Source: Streptomyces marispadix
GTDB taxonomy: Bacteria; Actinomycetota; Actinomycetes; Streptomycetales; Streptomycetaceae
Reading direction: 5' to 3'
DNA length: 64,000 bases
Assembly: GCF_022524345.1 (NCBI RefSeq)
Contig: NZ_JAKWJU010000002.1
Span: forward strand, 5,508,001 to 5,572,000
Shown: positions 55,857 through 64,000 of the stretch, one piece after another
Numbering within the stretch: the first letter of the stretch is position 1
How the letters are laid out: each line of letters begins with the position of its first letter
The notes under the pieces: generated by a model
Databases searched by the model: none
What the model was told of the DNA's origin: nothing
Seen by the model: the letters and a program-made list of their open reading frames with translations, nothing else
Made by a program: the position numbers and the translations under genes

Positions 55857-56800
55857 TGAAGACCGCCGGAACCCTGCCGGAGGAACCGGAGACGACGGAG
55901 TCCGAGACGGTGGGCAAAGCCCTCACCCGGGACCCGCTGCGCGGCACCGCCGACAAGGAGAGCGCGAAGGGCGGCGAGGGGGGAACCCTCAACGTCTTCT
56001 CACACGGGATGCTCGTCCTGTGGGCGGTGATGGTGGTGATGCCGCTGCTCTGGGCGGTGATGACCTCCTTCAAGGACGACAGGAGCATCTTCACCTCGCC
56101 GTGGTCGCCTCCGACGTCGCTCAACTTCGACAACTGGTCGCGCGCCTGGAGCCAGGCGCACATGAGCGAGTACTTCTTCAACACCCTGCTGGTGGTGGGC
56201 GGTTCACTGGTCGGCACCATGCTCCTGGGCAGCATGGTGGCGTACGTGCTGGCCCGGTTCGACTTCCCCGGGAACCGCTTCTTCTACTTCCTGTTCATCG
56301 GCGGGATGAGCTTCCCGATCATCCTCGCCCTCGTGCCGCTCTTCTACGTGATGAGCAACACCGGGCTGCTGAACACCCGGCACGGTCTGATCCTGGCGTA
56401 CATCGCCTACTCGCTGCCGTTCACCACCTTCTTCCTGACCTCGTTCTTCCGCTCGCTGCCGACCTCGGTGGCGGAGGCTGCGCTGATCGACGGCGCCTCG
56501 CACACCCGGACGTTCTTCCAGGTGATGCTGCCGATGGCCAAGCCCGGTCTGATCAGCGTGGGGATCTTCAACTTCCTCGGGCAGTGGAACCAGTACATGC
56601 TGCCGACGGTGCTCAACACCGACCCGGATCAGCGGGTGCTCACCCAGGGGCTGGTCGAACTGGCCGCCAGCCAGGGCTACAAGGGGGACTGGTCGGGGCT
56701 GTTCGCGGGTCTGGTGATGGCCATGCTGCCGGTGCTCGCGGCGTACATCATCTTCCAGCGGCAGGTCGTGGCAGGGCTGACCGCGGGTGCGCTGAAGTAG
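55856..56800 (+). CDS. ngcG: Carbohydrate ABC importer permease
   Basis: 314 residues from the ATG overlapping the NgcF stop. A polar N-terminus of about 45 residues precedes six helices. Signature regions are MPLLWAVMTSFKDDRSIFTSPWSPP, AYVLARFDFPGNRFFYF and the EAA loop RSLPTSVAEAALIDGASHTRTFFQVMLPMAKPGL. No ATPase gene follows, consistent with use of a multitasking MsiK-type ATPase encoded elsewhere. Confidence 0.92.
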   Translation: MKTAGTLPEEPETTESETVGKALTRDPLRGTADKESAKGGEGGTLNVFSHGMLVLWAVMVVMPLLWAVMTSFKDDRSIFTSPWSPPTSLNFDNWSRAWSQAHMSEYFFNTLLVVGGSLVGTMLLGSMVAYVLARFDFPGNRFFYFLFIGGMSFPIILALVPLFYVMSNTGLLNTRHGLILAYIAYSLPFTTFFLTSFFRSLPTSVAEAALIDGASHTRTFFQVMLPMAKPGLISVGIFNFLGQWNQYMLPTVLNTDPDQRVLTQGLVELAASQGYKGDWSGLFAGLVMAMLPVLAAYIIFQRQVVAGLTAGALK

Positions 56801-56986
56801 ATCCCCTCCCGTTCACGCTCCGTCGAAACTCTCTCCGGCGAGCGCCCACTTCGTTCAAGGTCTTGACGGGAGAGAACCGCTCGGGCTCTGCTTGGAGTTC
56901 AGGTGTTGGAGACATGCCGTTTCCCGAAGACGCGGTACGGCGGACGGTCCGATGGTCGCGCCGGCCGTCGAGGCGGGAGTGGATCA

Positions 56987-58255
56987 GTGGTGGAGACTCC
57001 GGGGTCGCAGTCCTCGCTGCACCGGGCGAACCTCGAACGGGTCGTACGGGCGGTACGCATGGCGGGCTCGCTCACCCAGGCGGAGATCGCCCGGACCACC
57101 GGGCTGTCCGCGGCGACCGTCTCCAACATCGTCCGTGAGCTGAAGGAGAGCGGGACCGTGCAGGTCACGCCCACCTCGGCGGGCGGGCGCCGGGCGCGTG
57201 CGGTCTCGCTGAGCGGCGACGCGGGCGCCGTCGTGGGCGTCGACTTCGGGCACTCGCATCTGCGCGTGGCCGTGGGAAACCTCGCGCATCAGGTGCTCGC
57301 CGAGGAGGCCGAGCCGATCGACGTCGACGCGTCGGCAGCGGAGGGCTTCGACCGCGCCGAGCAGCTCGTACACCGGCTCATCGCCACCACCGGCATCGCC
57401 CGCGAGAAGCTGATCGGCGTGGGCCTCGGCGTTCCCGGGCCGATAGACGTGGAGACCGGCGAGCTGGGATCGACGTCCATACTGCCCGGCTGGAGCGGCA
57501 CACATCCGCGTGAGGAGCTGGCCGCCCGCCTCGGCGTCCCGGTGTACGTCGACAACGACGCCAACCTCGGCGCCCTCGGCGAGCAGGTGTGGGGCAACGG
57601 CCGCGGCGCCGCCGACCTGGCGTACATCAAGGTCGCGAGCGGCGTGGGCGCCGGACTCGTCATCAACGGCCAGATCTACCGTGGCCCCGGCGGAACCGCG
57701 GGCGAGATAGGGCACATCACCCTCGACGAGTCGGGTCCGGTCTGCCGCTGCGGCAACCGCGGCTGCCTTGAAACCTTCACCGCGGCCCGCTACGTACTGC
57801 CACTGCTGTACTCAAGCCACGGCACGGATCTGACGATGGCGCGCGTCGTACAGCTCGCCCGCGAGGGCGATCCGGGCTGCCGCAGAGTCGTCGCCGACCT
57901 CGGCCGCCACATCGGCAGCGGCGTCGCCAACCTCTGCAATCTGCTCAACCCCAGCCGGGTGGTGCTCGGCGGCGACCTCGCGGAGGCCGGCGACGTGGTG
58001 CTGGGGCCCGTCAGGGACTCGGTGGCGCGCTATGCGATCCCCAGCGCCGCACGGCAGTTGACGGTGGTGCCCGGCACCCTCGGCGGGCGTGCCGAGGTGC
58101 TGGGCGCACTGGCGCTGGTGCTCAGCGAGATGGGCGACGCGACGCTCCTGGACACCTCGGCGACGGCGCCGGCGGCCCGGTCCGGCCGGGCTGCGCCGAG
58201 GGGCGAGGGCGGCGGACACGGGGCGCCCGTGGGCGCCGTGGCGGCGTCCGTCTGA
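56987..58255 (+). CDS. rok7B7: ROK-family transcriptional regulator, Rok7B7-like
   Basis: 422 residues from GTG 56987 (GCGGGAG eight bases before); the longer frame to 56903 is Arg-rich and unlikely. The N-terminal winged helix is RANLERVVRAVRMAGSLTQAEIARTTGLSAATVSNIVRELKESGTV. The ROK sugar-kinase-like domain has VGVDFGHSHLRVAVG, the sugar-site GVPGPIDVETGEL, EIGHITLDESG and the zinc cluster CRCGNRGCLE. Its place between ngcEFG and xylFGH is that of Rok7B7 in S. coelicolor, reported to repress xylFGH and to affect carbon catabolite control and antibiotic output. The Ala/Gly-rich C-terminus is dispensable-looking. Confidence 0.9.
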   Translation: MVETPGSQSSLHRANLERVVRAVRMAGSLTQAEIARTTGLSAATVSNIVRELKESGTVQVTPTSAGGRRARAVSLSGDAGAVVGVDFGHSHLRVAVGNLAHQVLAEEAEPIDVDASAAEGFDRAEQLVHRLIATTGIAREKLIGVGLGVPGPIDVETGELGSTSILPGWSGTHPREELAARLGVPVYVDNDANLGALGEQVWGNGRGAADLAYIKVASGVGAGLVINGQIYRGPGGTAGEIGHITLDESGPVCRCGNRGCLETFTAARYVLPLLYSSHGTDLTMARVVQLAREGDPGCRRVVADLGRHIGSGVANLCNLLNPSRVVLGGDLAEAGDVVLGPVRDSVARYAIPSAARQLTVVPGTLGGRAEVLGALALVLSEMGDATLLDTSATAPAARSGRAAPRGEGGGHGAPVGAVAASV

Positions 58256-58447
58256 CGAACCGGCCCCGGCCGCCGGGCGGTTGCGGACCCCGGCGTACGG
58301 GACCCGCGTACGGGACGTACGAAATCGGAGTAACGGCCCGGCACACGGGAACACGCGGCAACACCCGGGAAACGGGAACGCCCGCGAGAACGCGAAACAG
58401 AAAAACGGCAACGGCTATCGACGACGGCCGTCGGCGACGGGCGACGG

Positions 58448-58475
58448 GAAACCGCTATGGAAACCCAGCGGTTTC
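58448..58475 (+). terminator. Hairpin after the ROK gene
   Basis: Perfect 9-bp arms GAAACCGCT and AGCGGTTTC with a 10-base loop. It lies in the 397-bp gap between rok7B7 and xylF, together with a 12-bp palindrome CGACGGCCGTCG at 58422-58433. The stretch 58540-58600 is AT-richer and probably holds the xylF promoter (TTGACG at 58571-58576 and a second TTGAC at 58594), though no clear -10 box pairs with it. Confidence 0.55.
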
Positions 58476-58652
58476 GCTCCGCTCCGAATCCGTCCGGGCA
58501 CTCAACGTGGCCCTTTGGGTTCATGCAGATAACGGATGGCATCGTTGCCGTCTCGTTAATGATTTACTTCTTGACGCTTGCGTTGCCTCGGAGTTGACTT
58601 CCGACCACCTCGGCCGCAAACGACGCGGCCTCGTCAGGGAGGTTGGAACCCC

Positions 58653-59741
58653 ATGAACGCAAAGGTGCGTCGCGTCGTCATCGGTACGGCAGCCATATCG
58701 ATGGCCGTTTCCCTCGCAGCCTGCGGAAAGGCGGGCGGCGGCGACGGGGGCGGCGGCGACGACAAGACCATCGGTCTGCTGCTTCCGGAGAACAAGACCA
58801 CGCGCTACGAGACGTTCGACCGTCCGTACATGACCGACAAGATCAAGTCCCTCTGCAAGGACTGCAAGGTCAAGTACAACAACGCGAACCAGGATTCCGA
58901 GCTTCAGAAGAAGCAGTTCGACGCGCTCATCGCGCAGGGCGTCAAGACGATCATCCTGGACGCCGTGGACGCGCAGGCCACCAAGTCCTGGGTCGACCGC
59001 GCCGCGAAGAAGGACGTCAAGGTCGTCGCGTACGACCGCCTCGCCGAGGGCGACATCTCGGCCTACATCTCCTACGACAACTACAAGATCGGCGAACTCC
59101 AGGGCCAGGGCCTGGTGGAGGCGCTCGGCGACAAGGCCAAGGACAGCCGCGTCGTCATGATCAACGGCTCGCCCACCGACCCGAACGCCCCGCTGTTCAA
59201 GAAGGGCGCGCACAGCGTCCTGGACAAGAAGGTCAAGGACGTCGTCTACGAGCAGGACATCCCGGACTGGTCGCCGGACGAGGCCAACAAGAAGATGGGC
59301 GCCGCGATCACCAAGCTCGGCAAGGACGGCTTCGACGGCGTCTACGCGGCCAACGACGGCATGGCCGGCGGCGTCTCCACCGCCATGAAGAAGCAGGGCG
59401 TCAAGGACGTCCCGCTCGGCGGCCAGGACGCCGAACTCGCCGGTCTCCAGCGGATCATCAAGGGCGACCAGACGCTGACGATCTACAAGGCGATCAAGCC
59501 GCAGGCGGAGACCACCGCGGAGATCGCGGTCAATCTGCTGAAGGGCAAGGACATCGGCTCCCTCACCCCGAAGAAGGTCGACAGCAAGAGCAAGAAGGGC
59601 GTTCCGGCCCAGCTCTACAGCGCCAAGATCGTGACCAAGGACAACATCAAGGACACGATCCTCAAGGACAAGGTCTACGAGGTCGGCCAGATCTGCACCC
59701 CGCAGTTCGCCAAGGCCTGCAAGGCCGCCGGTCTGAAGTGA
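58653..59741 (+). CDS. xylF: Xylose-type ABC importer substrate-binding lipoprotein
   Basis: 362 residues from ATG 58653 after AGGGAGGT. Lipoprotein signal VIGTAAISMAVSLAACGK. The mature type I sugar-binding fold has IGLLLPENKTTRYETFDRPYMTDKI, YNNANQDSELQKKQFDALIAQGVKTIILDAVDA, VVAYDRLAEGDISAYISYDN, INGSPTDPNAPLFKKGAH and GGQDAELAGLQRIIKGDQTLTIYKAI, closely resembling XylF. It binds D-xylose outside the membrane for the XylGH importer. Confidence 0.92.
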   Translation: MNAKVRRVVIGTAAISMAVSLAACGKAGGGDGGGGDDKTIGLLLPENKTTRYETFDRPYMTDKIKSLCKDCKVKYNNANQDSELQKKQFDALIAQGVKTIILDAVDAQATKSWVDRAAKKDVKVVAYDRLAEGDISAYISYDNYKIGELQGQGLVEALGDKAKDSRVVMINGSPTDPNAPLFKKGAHSVLDKKVKDVVYEQDIPDWSPDEANKKMGAAITKLGKDGFDGVYAANDGMAGGVSTAMKKQGVKDVPLGGQDAELAGLQRIIKGDQTLTIYKAIKPQAETTAEIAVNLLKGKDIGSLTPKKVDSKSKKGVPAQLYSAKIVTKDNIKDTILKDKVYEVGQICTPQFAKACKAAGLK

Positions 59742-59867
59742 CCGCCGGGAGGCCGCAGTTGAGGCGGCCTCCCGCGCACCTCTCTTCGAACCCCCCTGAA
59801 CGAACGCAGGGCGCCGCCTCCGCCACGAGCGGGGGCGGCTCCTGATCCCGAGATCGGAGTTTTCCCA

Positions 59868-60650
59868 GTGGAGAAGGAAACCGTGCTGGCGCTGCGCGGG
59901 ATCTCCAAGCGGTTCGGTGCCGTACAGGCACTCACCGACGTTGATCTGGAAGTACGGCGCGGCGAGGTGATCGCCCTCGTCGGCGACAACGGCGCCGGCA
60001 AGTCGACGCTCGTGAAGACCATCGCGGGCGTCCACCCCATCGACGAGGGCGGCATCGACTGGGAGGGACGGCCGGTCACCATCAACCGGCCGCACGACGC
60101 CCAGGACCTGGGAATCGCCACCGTCTACCAGGACTTGGCGCTCTGCGACAACCTCGACGTGGTCGCCAACCTCTTCCTCGGCAACGAGGCGCGCCACGCG
60201 TCCGTGCTCGACGAGATCGCGATGGAGAAGCGTGCGATGGAGCTGCTGGAGACGCTCTCCATCCGCATCCCCAGCGTCCGTATCCCCGTCGCCTCGCTCT
60301 CCGGCGGACAGCGGCAGGTCGTGGCGATCGCCCGCGCACTCATCGGCGACCCGAAGGTGGTCATCCTCGACGAGCCGACCGCCGCGCTCGGCGTGGAACA
60401 GACCGCCCAGGTACTCGACTTGGTCGAGCGGCTGCGTGAACGCGGCCTCGCCGTCATCCTCATCAGTCACAACATGGCCGACGTGCAGGCCGTCGCCGAC
60501 CGTGTCGCGGTGCTGCGCCTCGGCCGCAACAACGGCGTCTTCGACGTGGCCACCACCTCCCACGAGGAGGTCATCGCCGCGATCACCGGCGCCTCCGACA
60601 ACGCGGTCACCCGCCGCCAGGCCCGTACGGAGAAGGAGGCGGCGAAGTGA
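59868..60650 (+). CDS. xylG: Xylose-type ABC importer ATP-binding protein
   Basis: 260 residues from GTG 59868 with GGAG upstream. A single ATPase domain: Walker A GDNGAGKSTL, Q-loop TVYQDLALCDNLDVV, signature SLSGGQRQVVAIARAL, Walker B VVILDEPTAALG, His switch ISHNMADV. The E. coli XylG has two such domains; one-domain versions are usual in actinobacteria. Its stop overlaps the xylH start as GTGA. Confidence 0.92.
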   Translation: MEKETVLALRGISKRFGAVQALTDVDLEVRRGEVIALVGDNGAGKSTLVKTIAGVHPIDEGGIDWEGRPVTINRPHDAQDLGIATVYQDLALCDNLDVVANLFLGNEARHASVLDEIAMEKRAMELLETLSIRIPSVRIPVASLSGGQRQVVAIARALIGDPKVVILDEPTAALGVEQTAQVLDLVERLRERGLAVILISHNMADVQAVADRVAVLRLGRNNGVFDVATTSHEEVIAAITGASDNAVTRRQARTEKEAAK

Positions 60651-61957
60651 GCGACACCGTCGACAAGGAGCGCGGCACCGAGACCGCGAAGACCGGGGGC
60701 GCGGCGCCCGCGAACGGCGACGCCGACGGCGGCGCGGACCGCGTGGTCGACCCCCGGCTGCTGGTGCGCGAACAGGGCTTCGCGGGCTATCTGACGGAGT
60801 TCAAGCGCAAGGTGCGCGGCGGTGAACTCGGTTCGCTGCCCGTCGTCCTGGGCCTGATCATCATCGCCGTCATCTTCCAGTCGCTGAACGAGAACTTCCT
60901 CTCCGCGGGCAGCGTCAGCGACATCGGCGTCTACATCGCCGGCACGGGCATCATGGCCACCGGCATCGTCTTCGTACTGCTGCTGGGCGAGATCGACCTG
61001 TCGGTCGGCTCGGTCGCCGGTGTCGGAGCCGCGGTGTGGGCGGTGCTCAGCGTCACCCACCACGTCAACGACTGGCTGGCGGTCCTCGTCGCCATCCTCT
61101 CCGGCCTGTTCATCGGCGCGCTGCACGGCTTCTTCTTCGCGAAGGTCGGCGTGCCCGCGTTCGTCGTGACGCTGGCCGGATTCCTCGGCTGGAGCGGCCT
61201 CCAGATCTGGCTCATGGGCCAGGAAGGCAGCATCAACACCCCCGAGAGCAGCGTCGTCGAGGACCTGACCGGCTACTACTTCGAGGACATCGCGGCCGCC
61301 TACGGACTCGCGCTGGTCGCCGTACTCGCCTACGCGGCGGCCCTGCTGGTCGACGCCAAGCGTCGCCGTGCTGCCCGCCTGCCCTCGCGGCCGCTGAGCG
61401 AGATCGTGGTGCGCACCGCGGTGATGGCGGTCGTCGCGTTCGTGGCTGCCTACGTGCTCAACCAGTCGCGGGGGCTTCCGCTGGCGCTGGTGCTGTTCCT
61501 CGCGGTGCTGGTCATCGCGGACTTCGCCGTTCGCCGTACGACGTACGGGCGGCAGATCTTCGCGGTCGGCGGCAACGCGGAGGCCGCCCGGCGTGCCGGT
61601 ATCAACGTGGAGCGGGTACGCATCACCGTCTTCGGCATCGCCGGAATGCTGGCGGCCTTCGGCGGCCTGTTCATCGCCAGCCTCTCCGGCGGCGCCACCA
61701 AGAGCCTCGGTGCGGGCAACACCCTGATGAACGTCATCGCCGCGGCGGTCATCGGCGGCACCAGCCTCTTCGGCGGACGCGGCAAGATCTGGTCGGCGCT
61801 GCTGGGCATCCTCGTGATCCAGTCCATCCAGCAGGGCCTGAACCTGCTCGGCATGGCGAGCGAGATCCAGTACATGATCACGGGCGCGGTCCTGCTGGCC
61901 GCGGTGGTCATCGACTCGGTGTCGCGCCGTACGCAGAAGACGGCGGGACGTACGTAA
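60647..61957 (+). CDS. xylH: Xylose-type ABC importer permease
   Basis: 436 residues from the GTG overlapping the xylG stop. A charged cytoplasmic leader of about 60 residues precedes some ten to twelve membrane helices of the RbsC/XylH type: LLLGEIDLSVGSVAGVGAAVWAVL, HGFFFAKVGVPAFVVTLAGFLGWSGLQIW, and RRTTYGRQIFAVGGNAEAARRAGINVERV, which is the ATPase contact. The XylH-type long cytoplasmic loop (VDAKRRRAARLPSRPLSE) is present. Confidence 0.92.
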   Translation: MSDTVDKERGTETAKTGGAAPANGDADGGADRVVDPRLLVREQGFAGYLTEFKRKVRGGELGSLPVVLGLIIIAVIFQSLNENFLSAGSVSDIGVYIAGTGIMATGIVFVLLLGEIDLSVGSVAGVGAAVWAVLSVTHHVNDWLAVLVAILSGLFIGALHGFFFAKVGVPAFVVTLAGFLGWSGLQIWLMGQEGSINTPESSVVEDLTGYYFEDIAAAYGLALVAVLAYAAALLVDAKRRRAARLPSRPLSEIVVRTAVMAVVAFVAAYVLNQSRGLPLALVLFLAVLVIADFAVRRTTYGRQIFAVGGNAEAARRAGINVERVRITVFGIAGMLAAFGGLFIASLSGGATKSLGAGNTLMNVIAAAVIGGTSLFGGRGKIWSALLGILVIQSIQQGLNLLGMASEIQYMITGAVLLAAVVIDSVSRRTQKTAGRT

Positions 61958-62053
61958 GCACCGGGACGCGGGCGGGGCGCCGGGAGCGGCGGCAGGGAAC
62001 AAGAGCCCGCGCCCGCCGTCCCGCCGCTCGCCGGAGCCACCGCCGCCGGCCAC

Positions 62054-62123
62054 CCAGGGCCACGCCCTGGAACCGCCCCTCTGGGCCCGGGGCGGCCGGG
62101 CCTCCACGGGTTACGTCCCGTGG
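62054..62123 (+). terminator. Three consecutive hairpins after xylH
   Basis: CCAGGGC/GCCCTGG (62054-62070), CCGCCCC/GGGGCGG (62073-62095) and CCACGGG/CCCGTGG (62104-62123), each a perfect 7-bp stem. Together they form a probable termination region. No gene is seen in the 416-bp gap that contains them. Confidence 0.6.
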
Positions 62124-62304
62124 GGGCCCGCGGCATGTGCGCATGCGTCGCCGCGGGGTGCGCCCCGCCCTCTGCTCAGCCCGTCGTCCCTCAACTCTCC
62201 CTCGGCGAGGGGAAGTTGGACGAGGATGGACCAAACCGCGGTGTTGCGGCGTCGACGGCGACGCCCCGGTGGCGTGGTGTCCGCCGGATGGTCACAGGCG
62301 AAGC

Positions 62305-62332
62305 CGCCGATGTGGGCCATGCCACATCGGCG
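62305..62332. promoter_or_regulatory. Long inverted repeat upstream of the MerR gene
   Basis: Perfect 11-bp arms CGCCGATGTGG and CCACATCGGCG with a 6-base centre, 41 bases before the MerR start. TTGACC at 62336-62341 follows directly. It could be a repressor site, or a terminator protecting the gene from read-through. Confidence 0.5.
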
Positions 62333-62373
62333 ATTGTTGACCCTCCGGTTACTGCAAGGCCGAATCTCGTCCC

Positions 62374-63219
62374 ATGCTCTCCATCAGCGACTTCAGCTCC
62401 ATCTGCCAACTGCCCCCGCAAACCCTGCGGTACTACCACTCCGAGGGCCTGCTCGTTCCCGCCGAGGTCGACGAGGCGACCGGCTACCGCACGTACAACT
62501 TCGACCAGGTCGAACAGGCCATGCTCGTCACCGTCCTTCGCGGTTCGGGACTCAGCGTCAAGGACGTCAGGCGCGTGCTCGACGAGCCGGACACCGCCAC
62601 CGCCCTTCTTCAGCAGCACAGCGTGGAAGTGCGGCGCCGGAGGGAGATCCAGGACAACGCGCTCGGTGACGCACGTGTGCTGCTCGCCGCCTGGCCGGAA
62701 CCGCGGATACGCCAGGTGCCCGGGATGACCGTGGTGTCGAAGGTGGTGCCCGGCCCGGAGACCGGGGCACGTGACTATTACGACTGGGACTACGCCGATA
62801 CCGCCCTCGCCGCCACCCTGGAGGAAGTCATCGAGACGGTGGAGTCGTGCGGGGCCGTGGTCTCGGGGTCGCCGTGGCGCTCCCCGGCCGCCGAGACCGA
62901 AGAGCAAATGAAGCAGCAGGTGACCGCGGAGGGACCGCACTGGCTGGTGAAGGTCCCCGTCACGGCGGACGAGAAGGCCCTCGCGGCTCTTCACGGCGAT
63001 GTCGAGGTGCAGAGCTTTCAGGCACGGGAGGAGTTGTCGATCGTCCTCCCGGGCCGAAGCTCGAACGCCAAGTACGCCACTGCGATCTCGCGCCTGGTCC
63101 AGTACCCCGCCCAGCACGACCTCGGCGGCCGCATGGTCGAGATCACCGCCGTCCGTCAGGTGCTGCACGAGGACAGCGTCGAGACCGCCATGGCACTCGT
63201 CGCTTTCGACGAGTCCTGA
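62374..63219 (+). CDS. MerR-family regulator with effector-binding domain
   Basis: 281 residues. The MerR HTH opens MLSISDFSSICQLPPQTLRYYHSEGLLVPAEVDEATGYRTYNFDQVEQAMLVTVLRGSGLSVKDVRRVL. A helical linker (LLQQHSVEVRRRREIQDNALGDARVL) follows, then a C-terminal GyrI-like ligand domain of about 150 residues (VPGMTVVSKVVPGPE, HWLVKVPVTADEKALAAL). No metal-binding Cys set is seen, so small organic molecules or drugs are likelier effectors. No target gene is obvious nearby. Confidence 0.9.
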   Translation: MLSISDFSSICQLPPQTLRYYHSEGLLVPAEVDEATGYRTYNFDQVEQAMLVTVLRGSGLSVKDVRRVLDEPDTATALLQQHSVEVRRRREIQDNALGDARVLLAAWPEPRIRQVPGMTVVSKVVPGPETGARDYYDWDYADTALAATLEEVIETVESCGAVVSGSPWRSPAAETEEQMKQQVTAEGPHWLVKVPVTADEKALAALHGDVEVQSFQAREELSIVLPGRSSNAKYATAISRLVQYPAQHDLGGRMVEITAVRQVLHEDSVETAMALVAFDES

Positions 63220-63643
63220 GCCGGGACGTCGGGCTCAACATGGGGCACGGTACTCGGAGTTGGAATCGTCCCGGACGGGTCGTGGGAGATCGCCGTGCCG
63301 CTGATCGCACCGTCGAGGGTGCGGCCGTCAGGCGGTGCGTGGACCGGGCGAGCCGGGCTCCAGGACGCACGTCCTGCCGACGCGTACGGACCTCGCGAGC
63401 GCCGCCCGGCACGCACCCACCTTGGCCCGTATGCAGGCGGCACGCGTCCTTGTTCCCCGGAACGGACGCCTCCCGCGCGGTGTGCCGCACTTGCCTTCCG
63501 CCCCGGAAGGGAGCCCTCCGCCGAGGCGCGGCGCGGCCAGACGGGTGATCGATCTCGCACAGCCGGGAGACCCCGGGGGCCCTCGGAACATTAGACTCGA
63601 CGGATCGGCACAGCTCGCTCACGCTCGAAGGCAAGGAGGCACC
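63220..63643. other. 424-bp region before dxs, no gene seen
   Basis: GC-rich throughout except around 63588-63600 (aacattagactcgacgg), where TAGACT could be a -10 box for dxs; no matching -35 is clear. A short dyad GTTCC-cc-GGAAC lies near 63453. Open frames here lack ribosome sites. Confidence 0.45.
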
Positions 63644-64000
63644 GTGGATAAGGGGCCGCGCTCGGCGCGTCATCCCGGTTCGGGGGCGGTGGAGTTCCCC
63701 AAGGCGCAGCGCCGGGGAAGGTGGGATCTGCTGACCCGTGTCGAGGGGCCGCGCGACCTCGACGAGCTCTCACCGGAGCAGTTGGAGCAGCTTGCCGGGG
63801 AGGTACGGTCCTTCCTCGTCGATTCCGTCTCCAAGACCGGCGGTCACCTCGGTCCCAATCTGGGCGTGGTGGAGCTGACCATCGCCCTCCACCGGGTGTT
63901 CGACTCCCCGAAGGACCGCATCCTGTTCGACACCGGCCACCAGTGCTACGTGCACAAACTCCTCACCGGACGCCAGGACTTCGCCAAGCTCAAGAGCAAG
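63644..64000 (+). CDS. dxs: 1-deoxy-D-xylulose-5-phosphate synthase, N-terminal part; continues past window
   Basis: GTG 63644 follows AAGGAGG at four bases and the frame is open to the right edge (119 residues). After an unusual leader of about 28 residues ([22 protein letters not shown]) it reads [61 protein letters not shown] and [20 protein letters not shown], the thiamine-diphosphate transketolase-like start of Dxs. Most Dxs proteins begin near LLTRV, so the leader is an extension. The enzyme joins pyruvate and glyceraldehyde-3-phosphate, the first step of the MEP isoprenoid route. Confidence 0.93.
   Translation, partial: MDKGPRSARHPGSGAVEFPKAQRRGRWDLLTRVEGPRDLDELSPEQLEQLAGEVRSFLVDSVSKTGGHLGPNLGVVELTIALHRVFDSPKDRILFDTGHQCYVHKLLTGRQDFAKLKSK

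Overview
The window is high-GC actinomycete chromosome, most likely Streptomyces or a close relative. The support is strong third-position GC bias, many GTG and TTG starts with AAGGAGG-type ribosome sites, a single TTA leucine codon found in the whole window, Tat lipoproteins, and gene families typical of streptomycetes. From about 47 kb to the end the order is HTH-MurA fusion, MarR-GNAT, aconitase, ngcEFG, ROK regulator, xylFGH, MerR, dxs. From memory this matches S. coelicolor around SCO5998-SCO6013; that comparison is recall, not a search.

Layout. 1-6.3 kb: 3' end of a polyketide/glycolipid-type cluster (PKS DH-PPTase end, free ACP, alpha/beta hydrolase, UDP-glycosyltransferase, frameshifted ABC exporter). 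6.4-12.2 kb: secreted SGNH lipase, AAA ATPase, MazG-like pyrophosphohydrolase, an unknown protein, LLM oxidoreductase, homocysteine methyltransferase. 12.3-14.7 kb: arginine deiminase and ornithine carbamoyltransferase. 15.8-23.9 kb: a 2-aminobenzoate/salicylate-CoA degradation block (hydratase, fused monooxygenase/reductase, PaaX-type regulator, CoA ligase, acyl-CoA dehydrogenase, RidA). A shared inverted-repeat motif lies in both of its promoter regions. 24-33 kb: accessory stretch with a DUF6247 gene and a broken partner, a 917-residue membrane receptor-like protein carrying the TTA codon, a class A beta-lactamase, a PEP mutase-like protein with an ArsR regulator, a crotonase and a GlxA-type regulator. 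32.8-38.9 kb: soluble Cache protein, FadR-type regulator and a divergent polyamine-type ABC importer. 38.9-46.2 kb: ferritin-like protein, two low-complexity membrane proteins, VOC protein, two AraC regulators and an SDR. 46.6-64 kb: the conserved block named above, ending inside dxs.

How the genes fit together. The aromatic block can be read as activation of an aminobenzoate or hydroxybenzoate to its CoA ester, dearomatisation by the monooxygenase/old-yellow-enzyme fusion, then beta-oxidation-like steps with RidA for enamine intermediates. The right end couples N-acetylglucosamine/chitobiose and xylose uptake around one ROK regulator.

Two patterns cut across the window. First, at least five genes are broken by small indels that leave both halves clearly recognisable (ABC exporter twice, aromatic monooxygenase, PaaX N-terminus, a small gene at 24 kb, a small gene at 46.8 kb). 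Most are 1-nt events in GC-rich runs, so residual assembly error is as likely as real decay. Second, short tandem repeats of 14-36 bp recur both between and inside genes.
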